Source of the DNA: Solen grandis
Taxonomy: Eukaryota; Mollusca; Bivalvia; Adapedonta; Solenidae
Length of the DNA: 64,000 bases
Assembly (NCBI GenBank): GCA_021229015.1
Contig: CM037788.1
Span: 39,704,024-39,768,023 of the forward strand
Direction: 5' to 3'
Part shown: positions 45,009 through 56,566 of the stretch, in pieces
Layout of the letters: the number at the start of each line of letters is the position of its first letter
Position numbering within the stretch: position 1 is the stretch's first letter
Program-made: the position numbers and the translations under genes
The notes under the pieces: generated by a model
Told to the model about the DNA's origin: nothing
What the model saw: only the letters and a program-made list of their open reading frames with translations
Database searches by the model: none

Positions 45009-46709
45009 CCACTAGGGGGCGCAATGCATGTAATCACTGTTTTGCTAATAACTCAAAAATTTGAAACCTGATTTAGATGCGGTTTTTTACATAATGTTCC
45101 TTGTTGACAGCCCAATCAAATATGATGGAAATCTCATCATCGAGTACGGGAAAAAAATTGTTCTATGAGAGGTTGAATGTTCGAACCTTGGAAAAAAGTG
45201 AAATAATGAGGGTAGGTCTACGAAAAACCATCCCACTTTTGTTAGAGATCAGATAGAAGAATTCTGTTTGCTGCATACGATTTGCAAGACATATACGCAC
45301 AAAATATATGGGGTGGCGAATTTAGGAAATGCGTGGTTTGTCCTCTAGAAAAGGTCAAACTTCACTAAATTTTAGGAAAAATTAAAATTTCAAAAACATG
45401 TTTTTGTCGCTCCTGACTTTATTTTCTGTTCATTCTTCATGATATTTTCACACAATATGTATTGTTATGTTTGAAAGGGCCTCACAATAAAAAAATTAAA
45501 AGAAATTTGAAAAGGTCAAGGTCATATTACGATTATTGTGTTTTTATTCGGCCACAAATGGCTCCAAAACTAAAAATATTTCATTGAGAGTATATGAACA
45601 AAAGTTTTAGATCTTAAAGAGCTCTTTCCAGTGATGTTTAGTTTTTGAAGATCGGACTTGATTTGGTCATTATACGGCAGTCCAAAGTTTGATCCTTTTT
45701 TGGAATAATTGTAAATCAGGTTTTATGCTTCAAATTCTGATACACAAGAATAAAAAGTTTGACTTGTGCGACTAGTATACTTGATTGAACTATTTGCTGC
45801 TTTGCTAGGTACCTAACAGTAAAATTTTAATCAATTTTCTATCTCATTTTGCCGCTAGGGGGCGCTTTTCTTGAAATCATTCTTTTGCTTATAACTCAAA
45901 AAGTTGAAGCCTGATCCAAATGCGGTTAATTGAGTTATGTTCCTTGTTGATAGCCTAATAAAATATGATAGTTTCTAGGTATGAGTGGCTGAAACTTTTT
46001 GAGCTAGTAACGGAAGGTTGAAAGTTCGAATCTCGTAAAAAAACTGCAAATGAGGGTAGGTCTACGAAAAACCTATCCATTTTTGTTAGAAATCAGATAG
46101 AAGAATTCTGTTTGCTGCAAATGATTTGCAAGACATATACGCACAAAATATATGGGTGGCGAATTTAAGAAATGCATGGTTTGTCCTCAAGAAAAAGGTC
46201 AAACTTCACTAAATTTTAGGAAAAATTAAAATTTCAAAAACATGTTTTTTTGTCGCTCCTGACTTTATTTTCTGTTCATTCTTCATGAAATTTTCACAAG
46301 TTATGTATTGTTATGTTTGAAAGGGCCTCACAATTAAAAAGTTAAAAAACATTGAAAAGGTCAAGGTCATATTACGATAATTGTGTTTTTATTCGGCCCC
46401 AAAGTGCTCCAAATCTAAAAATATTTCATTGAAAGTTTATGAACAAAAGTTTTAGTTCTAAATAGTTCTTTCGTATAATGTTTAGTTTTTGAAGATCGGA
46501 CTTGATCTTTTCATTTTACGGCAATCCAAAGTTTGATCCTTTTTTGGAATAATTGTTATTCAGTTTTTATGCTTAAAATTGTGATATATAAGAAAAAGAA
46601 TGTTCGATTAGTGCGACTTATATACTTGTTTGAACTATTTGCTGCATTTCTAGGTACCTAATTGTAAACTTTTTATCATTTTTTTTCTCATTTTGCCGCT
46701 AGAGGGCGC
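45009..46709 (+). promoter_or_regulatory. three CTCF-consensus-like sites (element C)
   Basis: Perfect core match CCACTAGGGGGCGC at 45009-45022; CCGCTAGGGGGCGC at 45852-45865; CCGCTAGAGGGCGC at 46696-46709. The order of variants is the same as in A and B, with one middle unit missing. Confidence 0.5.
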
Positions 46710-47032
46710 TTTGCTTAAAATCACTCTTTTGCCTATAACTCAAAACGTTAAAGTCTAATTGAAATGCGGTTTTCAGCATTTTGTTCCTTGTTGACAGCAC
46801 CACAGAATGTGATGTGATGTGATGATAGGGTATGGGGAAATATTTGCGCTAGAGGTTTGAATGTTCTAAATTCCAAAAAAAAAAAAAAAAAAAAAAAAAA
46901 TGTGCAAATGAGAGTAGGTCTTCAAAAAACCTTTGCGTTCTGTTTCATATTAAAAATTGTGGCTGAGTTGAAATAAAGTGTTCAAGTTGATTAGGTTAAA
47001 AGCGAAAACCAAGATACCGCTTGCGGTTCTAG

Positions 47033-48510
47033 TTTTATTTGTATTTCTATATATCTGTTGTTATAATGCATGCAATACTTTTAATTTGTCATATGCTATG
47101 TATGCATGACCTGTAAAAGGAGTGGACTCACATGGGCATTTAGCCTGTTGTTCAATCCTATGTATTCTTGAATAAAATATGTATTAAATTAAATACCTAT
47201 TGGTTTTCGCACTGGCTTCGTACTTCGTGGAAGTGATTTCAGCATAATTACAGTAGGACTAAATCGAAGGTCTACATTCCTAGCAGGTAACTTATTATAC
47301 AAAAAGTTTAAATAATAACGTGATGTAATCTGTTTTACAACCCATGTTCCCATAGTCAAAAGTTGTTATTATCGTTAGCAGAAGAAGTGTAAGTACGAAA
47401 AGTACGTGTATACTTGATTTTGCGTTGTGCCGCAATATAAACCGCTACGAGCGTGACCACCCCGCAGATAAAATTAACATAAATAAAAAAATATCTACAG
47501 AATGGTTATATCTGTTCATCATCATTGATTTTTTAAATTCAAAAACGTATATTTTTTACATTTTTCTAACCTTTGTACAAAATTAAAAGTAATGACAGGC
47601 ACGAAGAAACTCATTGTACAGCTTAGCCTGGCAAAACCGTATCAGTAACCGGACCGGCTCCTGCCGGCCCGGAATAAAATGTGACATGCAGTTTAGTAAA
47701 TCCTTACTTCCAGCAGTTTCGCCGGCATAGTTTCGCTCAGCTTATGATATGCTACGGGACACCGGATTTTAACCTTTGTCCACTGGACTAAGACCACAGT
47801 TACCTGCCCTTGGTTACCCTTCATCCGGATGTGCCTACACAGAAAATAGTGACCCTATTTAGTGCTGAATTATGGTGATTTTTTTTTACTGAAAGACATG
47901 CAATATAGGATGAAATCCTATAGAACACATTTGCCCAATTTGGAGGCCTTATTGCACAACAACCTTAAAAGAGAGGGGAATTTTTGAGAAAATTGGTGTG
48001 AAATGGCCGACCGGTGCACTAAATTCATACGTATGTTATTTGGCCTTAAATAGGTCAAAATGTAGTCGGGTGACCCCAGTTTAAAATGTACAGAATTGTT
48101 TCTCTTGAATAGATCTATCTAATGAGGGTAAGTTTGGATGTCAATTTTCCTTACAGAAATTGTCATTTGTGTATATGCTTATATAGAACATATAGTAAAT
48201 TTAATTGTGGTCTTAGTCTGACAACATCCCACGAAAGGTCGTCTCAAGTCGACCTTTACGTCATGAATATTATAAGAAAATGATATCCAGTCAGAATGTG
48301 CGTTTCAAAACAATTTGAATTTGAAAATCGGAATTTGATATCCGGAAAATTAAAATTTCCATTCGCTGCCGTTAACTTGCAAAAATTCACGAAATTATAC
48401 CCATTTGAAGCCGAAAATTTGATTGACTAATCAAAGGTTAATTTGAGTTGACCTTTAATGCGATGCTATCAGATCCTACATGACAAGCGTCAGGTAGGAT
48501 ATGGCTTTAA
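47033..48510. other. no gene seen
   Basis: Left part: GGGCATTTAGCCTGTTG and GAATAAAATATG (about 47130-47185) look like a LINE 3' tail. Centre: GGACTAAGACCACA (47787) and TGTGGTCTTAGTC (48208) form an inverted pair about 430 bases apart, perhaps the ends of a further MITE. No coding sequence recognised. Confidence 0.4.
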
Positions 48511-48708
48511 TGAGATGTAAACAACCCATCATTAAATCATGATTTGTTTCCTTCAAATGCTCAAAAAAGATTTCTGTGTAAATGCAAGCATCCATTGACT
48601 TATGGGCTATTCTGCTCAAAATCTATAAAGACTTGCATATACTGTTAAATTTTCACGAGCACTTGATGGACCGTGGCCACAATTAAACGGCGGATGGCTT
48701 ACCTTTAG
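48511..48708. mobile_element. eroded copy of MITE family M1
   Basis: It shares CCATCATTAAATCATG, CCTTCAAATGCTC, GCAAGCATCCATTGACTTA and ACTTGATGGACCGTGG with the copy at 7844-8037, in the same orientation. The ends are degraded and TTAA duplications are no longer clear. Confidence 0.65.
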
Positions 48709-49985
48709 GCAGTTAAATTCAGATAAAGTTTTGAAAATTTGAATCCAAATTAATTGCCTCCAAGTGAAGGTCTCCCATAAACAGGCTTGAATTGTCGTCA
48801 ACTGCTTTGAAATTGATGATTATGATTGTGGGTTCGAATCTCACTTGCGTCAATCATTTTCTTTCTGCTTTTCTCTTTTATATTTTTTACTGCATCACAC
48901 TGATGATCAGATTTTGAAAGAAAAAAAATTGTTTTGTTGGTTTTAAAATTTGCATTGGTATTTATTGGATAAATAATGCAAAGTTTAATAAAAAAAATAT
49001 GGTACACTGTACACTGAAAGTCTAAAAATATCAAAAACATTCAGTAACAGTTGGGTAAACTTTGAAATAAGTCTTTCAATTATGTAAATTTTAGCGATAT
49101 TTTGAATTACGCACTCTTATCAGAAAAATGGGAATGGGTTGGGTAGAATAACATTTTATCATATTTAAAATATATTGAGTCGAAACACGCATTTAATATG
49201 TATGCTTTGTCGAATGCTATTATTTGTTTCTAATAGTTAATCAATAGTAAAACGTGACTTAAAAGGATGTGACACAATATTAAAGGTTCACTTTTTTTCT
49301 TTTTTTAATATCCGACGAACTCCAGATGAGCGGAATATGCATAAGTCCAAAACCGGAGATAAATTTACACACGGGTGTCTTGTAAGGCATACAACACAAC
49401 TTGTTGTATATATTTATAATAAAAAGAATGAATAAATAAAAATTAAAATAAATATAAGCGGTGTCTGTCTATTTAATTAGCAGTCATATTTCCTCCAAAC
49501 TTAGACAAAACTGAATGTTGAATTGTCAGCCCTTGCAGTAAGCCATTCCGAAAATTATGGTAAATGAGTCGACGTGGATGAATAAAATATTATCTCACGT
49601 GCTCATGTGATGTTAACAGGTAAATGTGATCACCAAAGTTATCATTAAAATAAGTCTTCACTTATATCATATGTCATAAGCTGAAAGTTTTCAATAAAGT
49701 TGTAAATGAAATAAGAGAACGCAATACGCCCAACATACTTATGTTTAGACAGATCCCCCAGCCCCTTTTTATCACATTTAATTAGTTAGAATGCACCGGA
49801 TAATATCAGCTGATGCAGTGATGCAAAGCTCAAATCTTTCCTCCGCGTTTTCATTTTGTGTGTGTATTCACATTATACATTCGTCACATATTGCGTTGAA
49901 TTGCATTGTGGGGCTACGCACTGGTGGTTTTATATCAAATTGTCGAATTTGGGCGGTAGAGTGACTAGGCAGGTTGGAAAAATAA
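48709..49985. other. no protein gene seen
   Basis: Near 48826-48845 GTGGGTTCGAATCTCACTTG matches a pol III B box, without a clear A box. The rest is AT-rich. The minus-strand frames at 48616-49040 show no motif. Confidence 0.45.
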
Positions 49986-52270
49986 GTGACTGACACATAC
50001 GTAATTCTTGATGTTGCACATTTTTGTCCTATTGATGAGCTTGATTTAACTGAAAATTGTATACCAGTAAGGTTTAGCCGAGACAAAACCGTTAATTCTT
50101 CCGGACTAAAACTGTTAGATTTGTGCACTAGTACCAATATTAGAATTGTAAATGGTCGCATAGGAGACGATGCTGGCATTGGTAACTATACATATATGTC
50201 AACCAATGGTAATAGTGTAATAGATTATACTTTATACACGCACGATTTATTTCCCCTCATATCCGCTTTTATTGTACACGATTTTCAGACATGTTCTACA
50301 CATGCTCCAGTACAAACCAATTTGCTTATTGATAAGAAAGAAAGTGTCAGTTTTGATACTATTTACATTGATAAAATACATTTTGATCAAGAAAATGCAC
50401 ATTTATTTACAGAGCTAATACACAAAGAAATAAATAACATAAATACTATTGTTGACAATATAACTAATTGCACTAAGTCCCTCGATACTGGTGTTGAAAA
50501 GATATCTTCCATACTCTATGATAACGCATATTCGTTATATGACAAGACCAGTAAAATAACCAGTAACTATTCATGTAAAACAAATAACCAGTACAAAAGT
50601 CCCTGGTTCAATGTGAATGTATAAAAGCTAAAAGTGAATACAAATTAGCATGTAAAAAATATAGAAAATATAGATCATCTGAAAATAGAGAAAGTGTTAA
50701 AATTAAGAGACGTATTTATAAACGAGCGAAACGTATCGCTATAAGTAAATATAATATAAATCAAAGTAAAAACTTTCAAAATCTAGCAGAAAAACAGCCT
50801 AGACAATTTTGGAAGGGGAATTAAAAAGGTTAACAGTCAGCGACATAAACCTAGTAATATAAGTTTGAATGAGTTTTACCGTCATTTTAGTAGCCTTTTT
50901 GCAGGTAGTGATACATTTAGTAATACACAGGTTGAAAATGAGCTTTCAAACGATGACTCTGATATTTTCTAAATGAACTTGATACAGACAGTGATACAAA
51001 CGAAGTAGTAAATGCTGTAAAATCGTTAAAAGCAGGCAAAAGCCCAGGCATTGACACGTTAGTCCCAGAGATATTTATAGAAAGTTCTGAAATATTAGCA
51101 CCTGTACTGTGTAAATGATTCAACATCATCATACCCTCAAAACTGGCTTAATGGTGTAATCGTACCAGTACCGAAGAAAGGTGATCCCAACTTAGTCAAT
51201 AATTATAGACGGATAACTCTAACCAGTATATTTTCTAAAATATTTTCTGTCATATGAAATAATAGACTCAGGGATTAGTCAGAGAACAATAATATTCTTA
51301 CAAACGTACAATATGGTTTTCGTACTATAGACTGTGTTTTCATCCTAAATGATATCATAGATAAAGTTATTAATAATGATAAAAAGAAATTATACTGTTG
51401 TTTTGTCGATTTAAAAAAAAGCTTTTGACTTAGTTTATCGAAACGGTTTATGGATTAAATTAATACGTAGTGGGATATCTTGCAAAATGTTGAAAATGTC
51501 ACGTTCAATTTACAATGATGTTAAAGCATGTTTTAGAGTCAATAACTGTTACACTTCATATTTTGAAAATAATTCCGGAGTTAAACAGGGGGAATCCCTT
51601 TCTCCATTGCTATTTCTTTTTTTATTAATGATTTGTATGACTACATAAGCACGAATCAAAATATAGAATGATGCTGTCACTAGTGATGCTGTCACATCTG
51701 TTTGCTGATGATACCGTGATATTTTCAACTTCTATTGAAGGCCTTCAAAATCAAGTAAATATGTTGTCAGATTATTGTGACCAATGGGGAATTTCAAATC
51801 AACATTGATAAAGTTATGTCATTTAAAAAGGGTAGCAGGACAGAAAATTTTGATATATATTACAAAGATACAAAATTGAATATATTACATGATTTTAATT
51901 ATCTAGGGGTAACATTATCCAGCAACACCTCCCTCAATAAAAGTCAAAAACATTTATCAAAGCAATCACTGAAAGCACTATATATTCTTAATTCTTTGTT
52001 TAGTAAAGTTAACTTAAAAGTAAATGAAAAAATCAGATTGTTTGATTCGATGATAATGCCAATTTTATCATATGGGGCCGAAATTTGGGGATTTCATAAA
52101 GCACCTGACATTTCTATAACAATATTTTCAGTCACGCTTTTCTCTTTTTATGCATACAGAGTCGAGGTGTTTGTACTTAATGTATGTACCGTCATATTTA
52201 TTTATTTATATATATGTCTATATTTGCAAAACAATGTATTTTGTTATGCAAATAAGGTATTGAATTGAAT
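49986..52270 (+). pseudogene. decayed LINE: endonuclease C-terminus, RT, 3' UTR
   Basis: The first frame (49986-50624, 212 codons) includes FSRDKTVNSSGLKLLDLCTS and NIRIVNGRIGDDAGIGNYTY, then SVIDYTLYTHDLFPLISAFI and DFQTCSTHAPV, matching the end of the APE endonuclease in a LINE family common in molluscs. Broken frames then give FYRHFSSLFAG, KSLKAGKSPGIDTLVPEIF, GVIVPVPKKGDPNLVNNYRR and SPLLFLFLL. LFADDTVIFSTSIEGLQNQV around 51700 has the ADD box. The last frame (51777-52268) has FNYLGVTLSSNTSLNKSQKH and MIMPILSYGAEIWGFHKAPD, then jumps to 3' UTR-like sequence ending near 52268. Many stops and small indels; clearly dead. The part after EIWGF is deleted. Confidence 0.8.
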
Positions 52271-52617
52271 TGGTTAATTCAGAAAAGAACATATGTTTAT
52301 TTTAAGACTTAAGCATATAAGCTCATCGTCACATAAACAGTCTTTCAATCTTTTATTTTTCATATGCATAAGTCCTACAACAGTAGGAAAGATTAGCAGT
52401 AAAAAATAAGAAAGAAAAGAAACATGTATATGTACAGAAAAATGAATACAATGGAAAACGGTTGATGAGATTATACTGAAATTTATATTTACTTCATAGG
52501 GTATTGTACGTTTATCATCTTTCACACACACGCGCACACGTTGAAAATGAAGGCCTTAAAGTGTGTCGAAATTTTCTCTTTTTTTAAGCCTTCATTTATA
52601 ACAACAGTAAAAAGCTT

Positions 52618-53090
52618 TTAAAAGCAGCTTGTTATGTAATGCCGCGATAGTTGTTTGGATCGGACGCGTCCCCTTTTTTGTATAAACGGTAAAATAATAC
52701 CGGTTGACCAGCTCTTCGGAAATGTCTCATTGTTCAAAATATAGTTAAACAAGGTTTTGAGTGACGCAGGGAGTATATCAATGCATTCTTTAAAGTATTC
52801 ATAAATGATGCAATCAGTAGAACACGTCTTATTATTTCGTAGTCGTTTGGTAGCTGAAATTATTTCATCTATTGTTATTGGCATGTCTAATTCTGAAGTT
52901 GTAGCATCGGTATTACTTTGCGTATCAAAATTATTAAAAAATCATTTCTTTCAAAATCAATATGTGTAGCTAGACGTTTTAATTGCTCGTAAGAGATTTC
53001 ATTTGATAGCCTACATTATTACATAATGTTATTTTTGGCCAACTGTTATTAATTTTAGTCAAACCGCATAATCCATTACTTTTTACTCTT
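52618..53090 (-). pseudogene. LINE fragment: start of reverse transcriptase, minus strand
   Basis: The minus-strand frame 52884-52618 reads ITIDEIISATKRLRNNKTCS, TDCIIYEYFKECIDILPASL, KTLFNYILNNETFPKSWSTG and IILPFIQKRG, the entry region of a LINE RT. Further upstream on that strand (about 53090-52960) KSNGLCGLTKINNSWPKI fits the linker of the same family. It faces the plus-strand LINE remnant tail to tail. No catalytic block remains. Confidence 0.65.
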
Positions 53091-54248
53091 CTTAAAATGA
53101 ATACATATCTTTACGACATATTTAGTATTAAATTTGATTTAATTAACTGCGATCAAATCGGTGCAAATTGTTCGCGCATATCGGATTCACCCTTTTATAC
53201 TTACAGATCATATATACTGATTAAATAGATATATGTCTGAGTCAAGTTATATTTCATTTATGACTAAATTGACTTATAATTATAATCAAGTACACGAATG
53301 ATAAAACTAAAAAAATACATGCGCGTTTTAGATATACATACATATATAATTAATATATTCTCAGCAAAACGTTTTCACAAGTGTTTAAACCTATCATATT
53401 TTGACGTCTAATGATGATAATATTTTATCGCTGTGTAATGAATGTAAGCTCGGTACCAACTCGCAACCGTGAGCGAACGTTCGCTTGACTGAACGTACCA
53501 CTGATAACCGCCATGTTTAAAATTAAAAATGAGAATTGCCATACTACTAGCAGGGTTTATGCCCAACTGTCCCACTTTTTGATATTTTGTTTCCCAACTG
53601 TCCCACTCAAGATTTTTAGCACCTTGCTGGGTGTGTTTTGATAAGGGATTATAATCTATTTCAAACTACAACACATTAAAATGAATTGAAGTTGTATTAT
53701 CTGATTTTGTTTCTGATTTTTTTTTTGATTTTGTATTTTAAGAGGTAAAATTTCATGTTTTAGTTATATTGTATTATTTCTTTCTAAAATGTGTTTATTA
53801 AGGTCCATTAATTAGGGTTACTAAATTAATTGTAATTTATAGTGTAAACATGCATTCCTTTGATCTCTGGCTTTAAAGCTTATGTGAATTGATAAAGATA
53901 AAAAATAATTTGAACTTATTAAGATAATTATCACCTCTGCTACTTTTTTCTTTAAATTGTGTTAATTGATTGGTCCAACTAAAGTCCATTTATCCTGTAT
54001 ATATTGCTAAGTGATTGGATTAAGAAATACAAACAAGTCCTTTGATCTAGCAGTTTACTACTTAAGGTAAACAATTTGATTTGAAGTAATTAACATTTTT
54101 GGTTATCAATTTATTGTGACTTTCAAACTGTGATATCTCATTAACGAACTGAACTGTATCAGATACAATATATTTACATTCTGATGTAAATGTCTTCATT
54201 TGATAGTAAAATTTCACTAAGTAACATCGTCTGAAATTATAAGCTAAA

Positions 54249-55658
54249 ATGGCAAATGCACAAGTGAGTGTGCAGTTTGTCAAGAACCAACGTGGTGGTG
54301 ATAGTCTGGTTTACAATGGATTCAGATACCAGGTCAAAAACCGAAAACCAACAAGGGTGTACTGGGTCTGTCATGTCCGAACCTGTTCTGCTAAAATCAC
54401 AACAGCTGACAACATTCCAGTTTCTGTGACCAATACCCATAATCATGCAGCCGAACACATGGAACTGAAGCGCCATGAAATAAATCAACTCATGCGAAAG
54501 AGGGCACGCGAAGAAACCACGCCGATTCCGTCAATATATGAAGAAGTCATAGCCAGTCTGAGAGACAGAGAATGGGACGAAGATGCAGAACAAGTCTGCA
54601 AAGGATTACCAACCTTCCCCTCCACCAAGTCATCTCTATACAGGGAAAGAGGTGCATTGAGACCGGGGATACCAAAGTCCAGGAGTGACATAGATTTGGA
54701 TGGAAAATGGACTGAAACGCACACTGGTGAGCAGTTCCTACTGGTTGATGAGGCAGAGAATGACAACAGGATGCTGATTTTTGCTACAAGAACAAATCTC
54801 CAGCATCTGGCACAGAACCCAACCATATATGGAGACGGAACATTTTATGTGTGCCCAGACATATTCAGCCAGGTCTACACACTCCATGGATATATTGATG
54901 GACACATGTATCCGTTAGTGTTTGCCCTTCTGCCTGGAAAAAGTGAAAGGATTTACTGCAGACTTTTTCAACATCTTCAACAGAAATGCAGGGAAATAGG
55001 AATGGAACTGGGACCAGACACACTCCTGATAGACTTTGAGGCAGCAACCAAGCAGGCAGCTCGCAGAGTGTTTCCAAATGTGAATGTGAAAGGGTGTTTT
55101 TTTCATTACACACAGTGTGTTTGGCGGAAGATACAGAAGCTTGGCTTAGTTGGACTGTATTCTGAGAATGAGGACTTTAAGAAACTAGGAAGAAGAGCTG
55201 CAGTTCTGCCTCTAGTCCCCATACAACATGTTGAAGATGTGTGGTTTGTCGCACTGACGGATGCTGAAAATGCAGAGATTCCAGTGGATGTTTCAAGGTT
55301 CACAGACTATGTCACTGAACATTGGGTTGAGGGAGACAAGGACAACTGGAACCATTTCGAGACAGAAGGACCAAGAACAACAAACAACTTGGAAGGCTGG
55401 CACAACAAACTAAAGAAAAGTATGAGACAGTCACATCCGAACATTTACAAGTTCTTGGAAACAATACAAAGGATTGAAGCTGCCAATGCTATCAAAATTC
55501 TTCAGCACAGTGCCGGAGGAGTGAGAGAAAAGAAGAGGAGGAAATACCGACAACTTGAACAGAGACTGTCTGCCCTGAAACACAAGTACATGGCTGAAGA
55601 AATCACTGTGATGGAGTATGCCGATTGTGCATCGCATTTGATTCGGTTTGACGAGTAA
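54249..55658 (+). CDS. MULE transposase with FLYWCH zinc finger
   Basis: A 469-codon uninterrupted ORF with no intron. Residues 8-70 form a FLYWCH-type zinc finger: GDSLVYNGFRYQV, then WVCHVRTC (C41, C46) and THNH (H64, H66) as the likely zinc ligands; it probably binds the element's ends. Residues 190-390 hold the MULE transposase domain. The three catalytic acidic residues are D196 in TIYGDGTFYV, D262 in TLLIDFEAA and E382 in TNNLEGWHNK. GCFFHYTQCVWRKIQ (C283, H286) is the conserved C-x2-H block between the second and third acid. The C-terminus is basic and probably coiled-coil (KKRRKYRQLEQRLSALKHKY). FLYWCH plus MULE is the arrangement described for Phantom elements and related animal MULEs. 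Its position inside matching TIRs and a target duplication argues for a transposase and against a domesticated host gene. The GC content is higher than the surroundings. Confidence 0.93.
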   Translation: MANAQVSVQFVKNQRGGDSLVYNGFRYQVKNRKPTRVYWVCHVRTCSAKITTADNIPVSVTNTHNHAAEHMELKRHEINQLMRKRAREETTPIPSIYEEVIASLRDREWDEDAEQVCKGLPTFPSTKSSLYRERGALRPGIPKSRSDIDLDGKWTETHTGEQFLLVDEAENDNRMLIFATRTNLQHLAQNPTIYGDGTFYVCPDIFSQVYTLHGYIDGHMYPLVFALLPGKSERIYCRLFQHLQQKCREIGMELGPDTLLIDFEAATKQAARRVFPNVNVKGCFFHYTQCVWRKIQKLGLVGLYSENEDFKKLGRRAAVLPLVPIQHVEDVWFVALTDAENAEIPVDVSRFTDYVTEHWVEGDKDNWNHFETEGPRTTNNLEGWHNKLKKSMRQSHPNIYKFLETIQRIEAANAIKILQHSAGGVREKKRRKYRQLEQRLSALKHKYMAEEITVMEYADCASHLIRFDE

Positions 55659-55904
55659 CTCTGTATAGAACAGATCAGTAGGGTGGAATGTCACAGTTGT
55701 TTAAATGAAATGCTTGTTTTCAAATTAAAACAAAATACAATAAATTGTACCACATCCGAATATAGCCCTGTCTTTATTTGATTTGTTCATGACACATGAA
55801 ATAAAAATAATAAATATATGAAAACATAAAGAGTTTGTTTTCTTCATTTCAGAGAGAGAGAGAGAGAATACTGACAACATCCTAAAACATAATAAGTATT
55901 ATAA

Positions 55905-56055
55905 ATACTTATTATAAATAATTTTGCTAATAGCATATAACTTATTATAAATACTAATGCAATATATTAAAAAAAGTTTGTTTTCTTCATTTAATAAATA
56001 ATTTTGCTAATAGCATATAACTTATTATAAATACTAATGCAATATATTACTAACC
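55905..56055. repeat. 80-bp direct duplication in the MULE 3' region
   Basis: TTTTGCTAATAGCATATAAC and the following 30 bases occur at about 55922 and again at about 56002, each preceded by 'aataa' and followed by AATATATTA. A (GA)n run lies just before, at 55853-55866. Confidence 0.85.
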
Positions 56056-56374
56056 ATAAATACTATTGCAAATTGCTCTTAATAATATAAGACAATAAGA
56101 CAAATAATTGCACTGAAATATTCCATCCATTTAGGTAAAGACTATAGTCACTCATCCATGACAGTCTATTGTTATCCAATTAAGCATGATTCCCAACTGT
56201 CCCACCTTGATTTTTACTGTTTTATATAAAAGTGGGACAGTTGGGAAGACACCACTAGCAGGGCAGTTATATATGATAAACCTTTTCAAGTACGGATAAT
56301 CTTTTTTTTTTTCAACAGCGTACTTTTGTTACTATATTTAGTAACATGTGTATTATAGGTATATAATTACGACT

Positions 56375-56566
56375 ATTTGAGTTTACCGTTGCTTCGACAG
56401 TATTTCAGTCATATAGCGACGTCCAGCTAATTACAGGTGGAGGAAGACCCCGAATGCACGGAAACATCCGGATAAAACCACCGACCTACCGCAAGCCAGC
56501 TGGAAGGCTTCCTCACACGAAAATCCGTATGACCCACGGAATTCGAACCCACGCGGTGAGGGGCAT
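56375..56566 (-). mobile_element. tRNA-derived SINE, family S1, minus strand (second copy)
   Basis: It aligns with the copy at 10016-10265: ATTTGAGTTTACCG, GACAGTATTTCAGTCATATA, TACAGGTGGAGGAAGACCCC, CCGCAAGCCAGCTGGAAGGC and GAATTCGAACCCACGCGGTG. The tRNA A-box end is lost at the junction with the 33-bp satellite. Confidence 0.85.

Larger units (their letters stand above)
41620..47032 (+). mobile_element. Helentron-like element C (family H1), interrupted by element D
   Basis: The 5' end at about 41620 carries the same TTAGGTTTTCGCC hairpin (loop variant CTCTGCAG) and lead as A and B. The poly-T tract is interrupted at 41679 by element D, and element C resumes at 44850 with the 'attatttttccaattccaccc' segment. 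It has two and a half units of about 850 bp and ends at 47032 with AAAACCAAGATACCGCTTG and GGTTCTAG. Net length about 2.24 kb, one unit fewer than A and B. Confidence 0.7.
53556..56253 (+). mobile_element. complete Mutator-like (Phantom-type) DNA transposon
   Basis: ACTAGCAGGG at 53546-53555 and 56254-56263 forms a perfect 10-bp target duplication, in the 9-11 bp range of MULEs. Terminal inverted motifs: CCCAACTGTCCCACTTTT at 53562 on the left and its complement around 56228-56245 on the right. Each end carries a second copy of CCCAACTGTCCCAC: 53593-53606 at the left, in direct orientation, and 56192-56205 at the right, pointing the same way. The element encloses one intact ORF for a FLYWCH + MULE protein. 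Length 2,698 bp. The perfect duplication and intact ORF suggest recent insertion and possible activity. Confidence 0.88.

Noticed and set aside
48616..49040. Minus-strand ORFs near the M1 MITE copy
   Set aside because: They overlap the MITE and AT-rich sequence, without motif or codon pattern.
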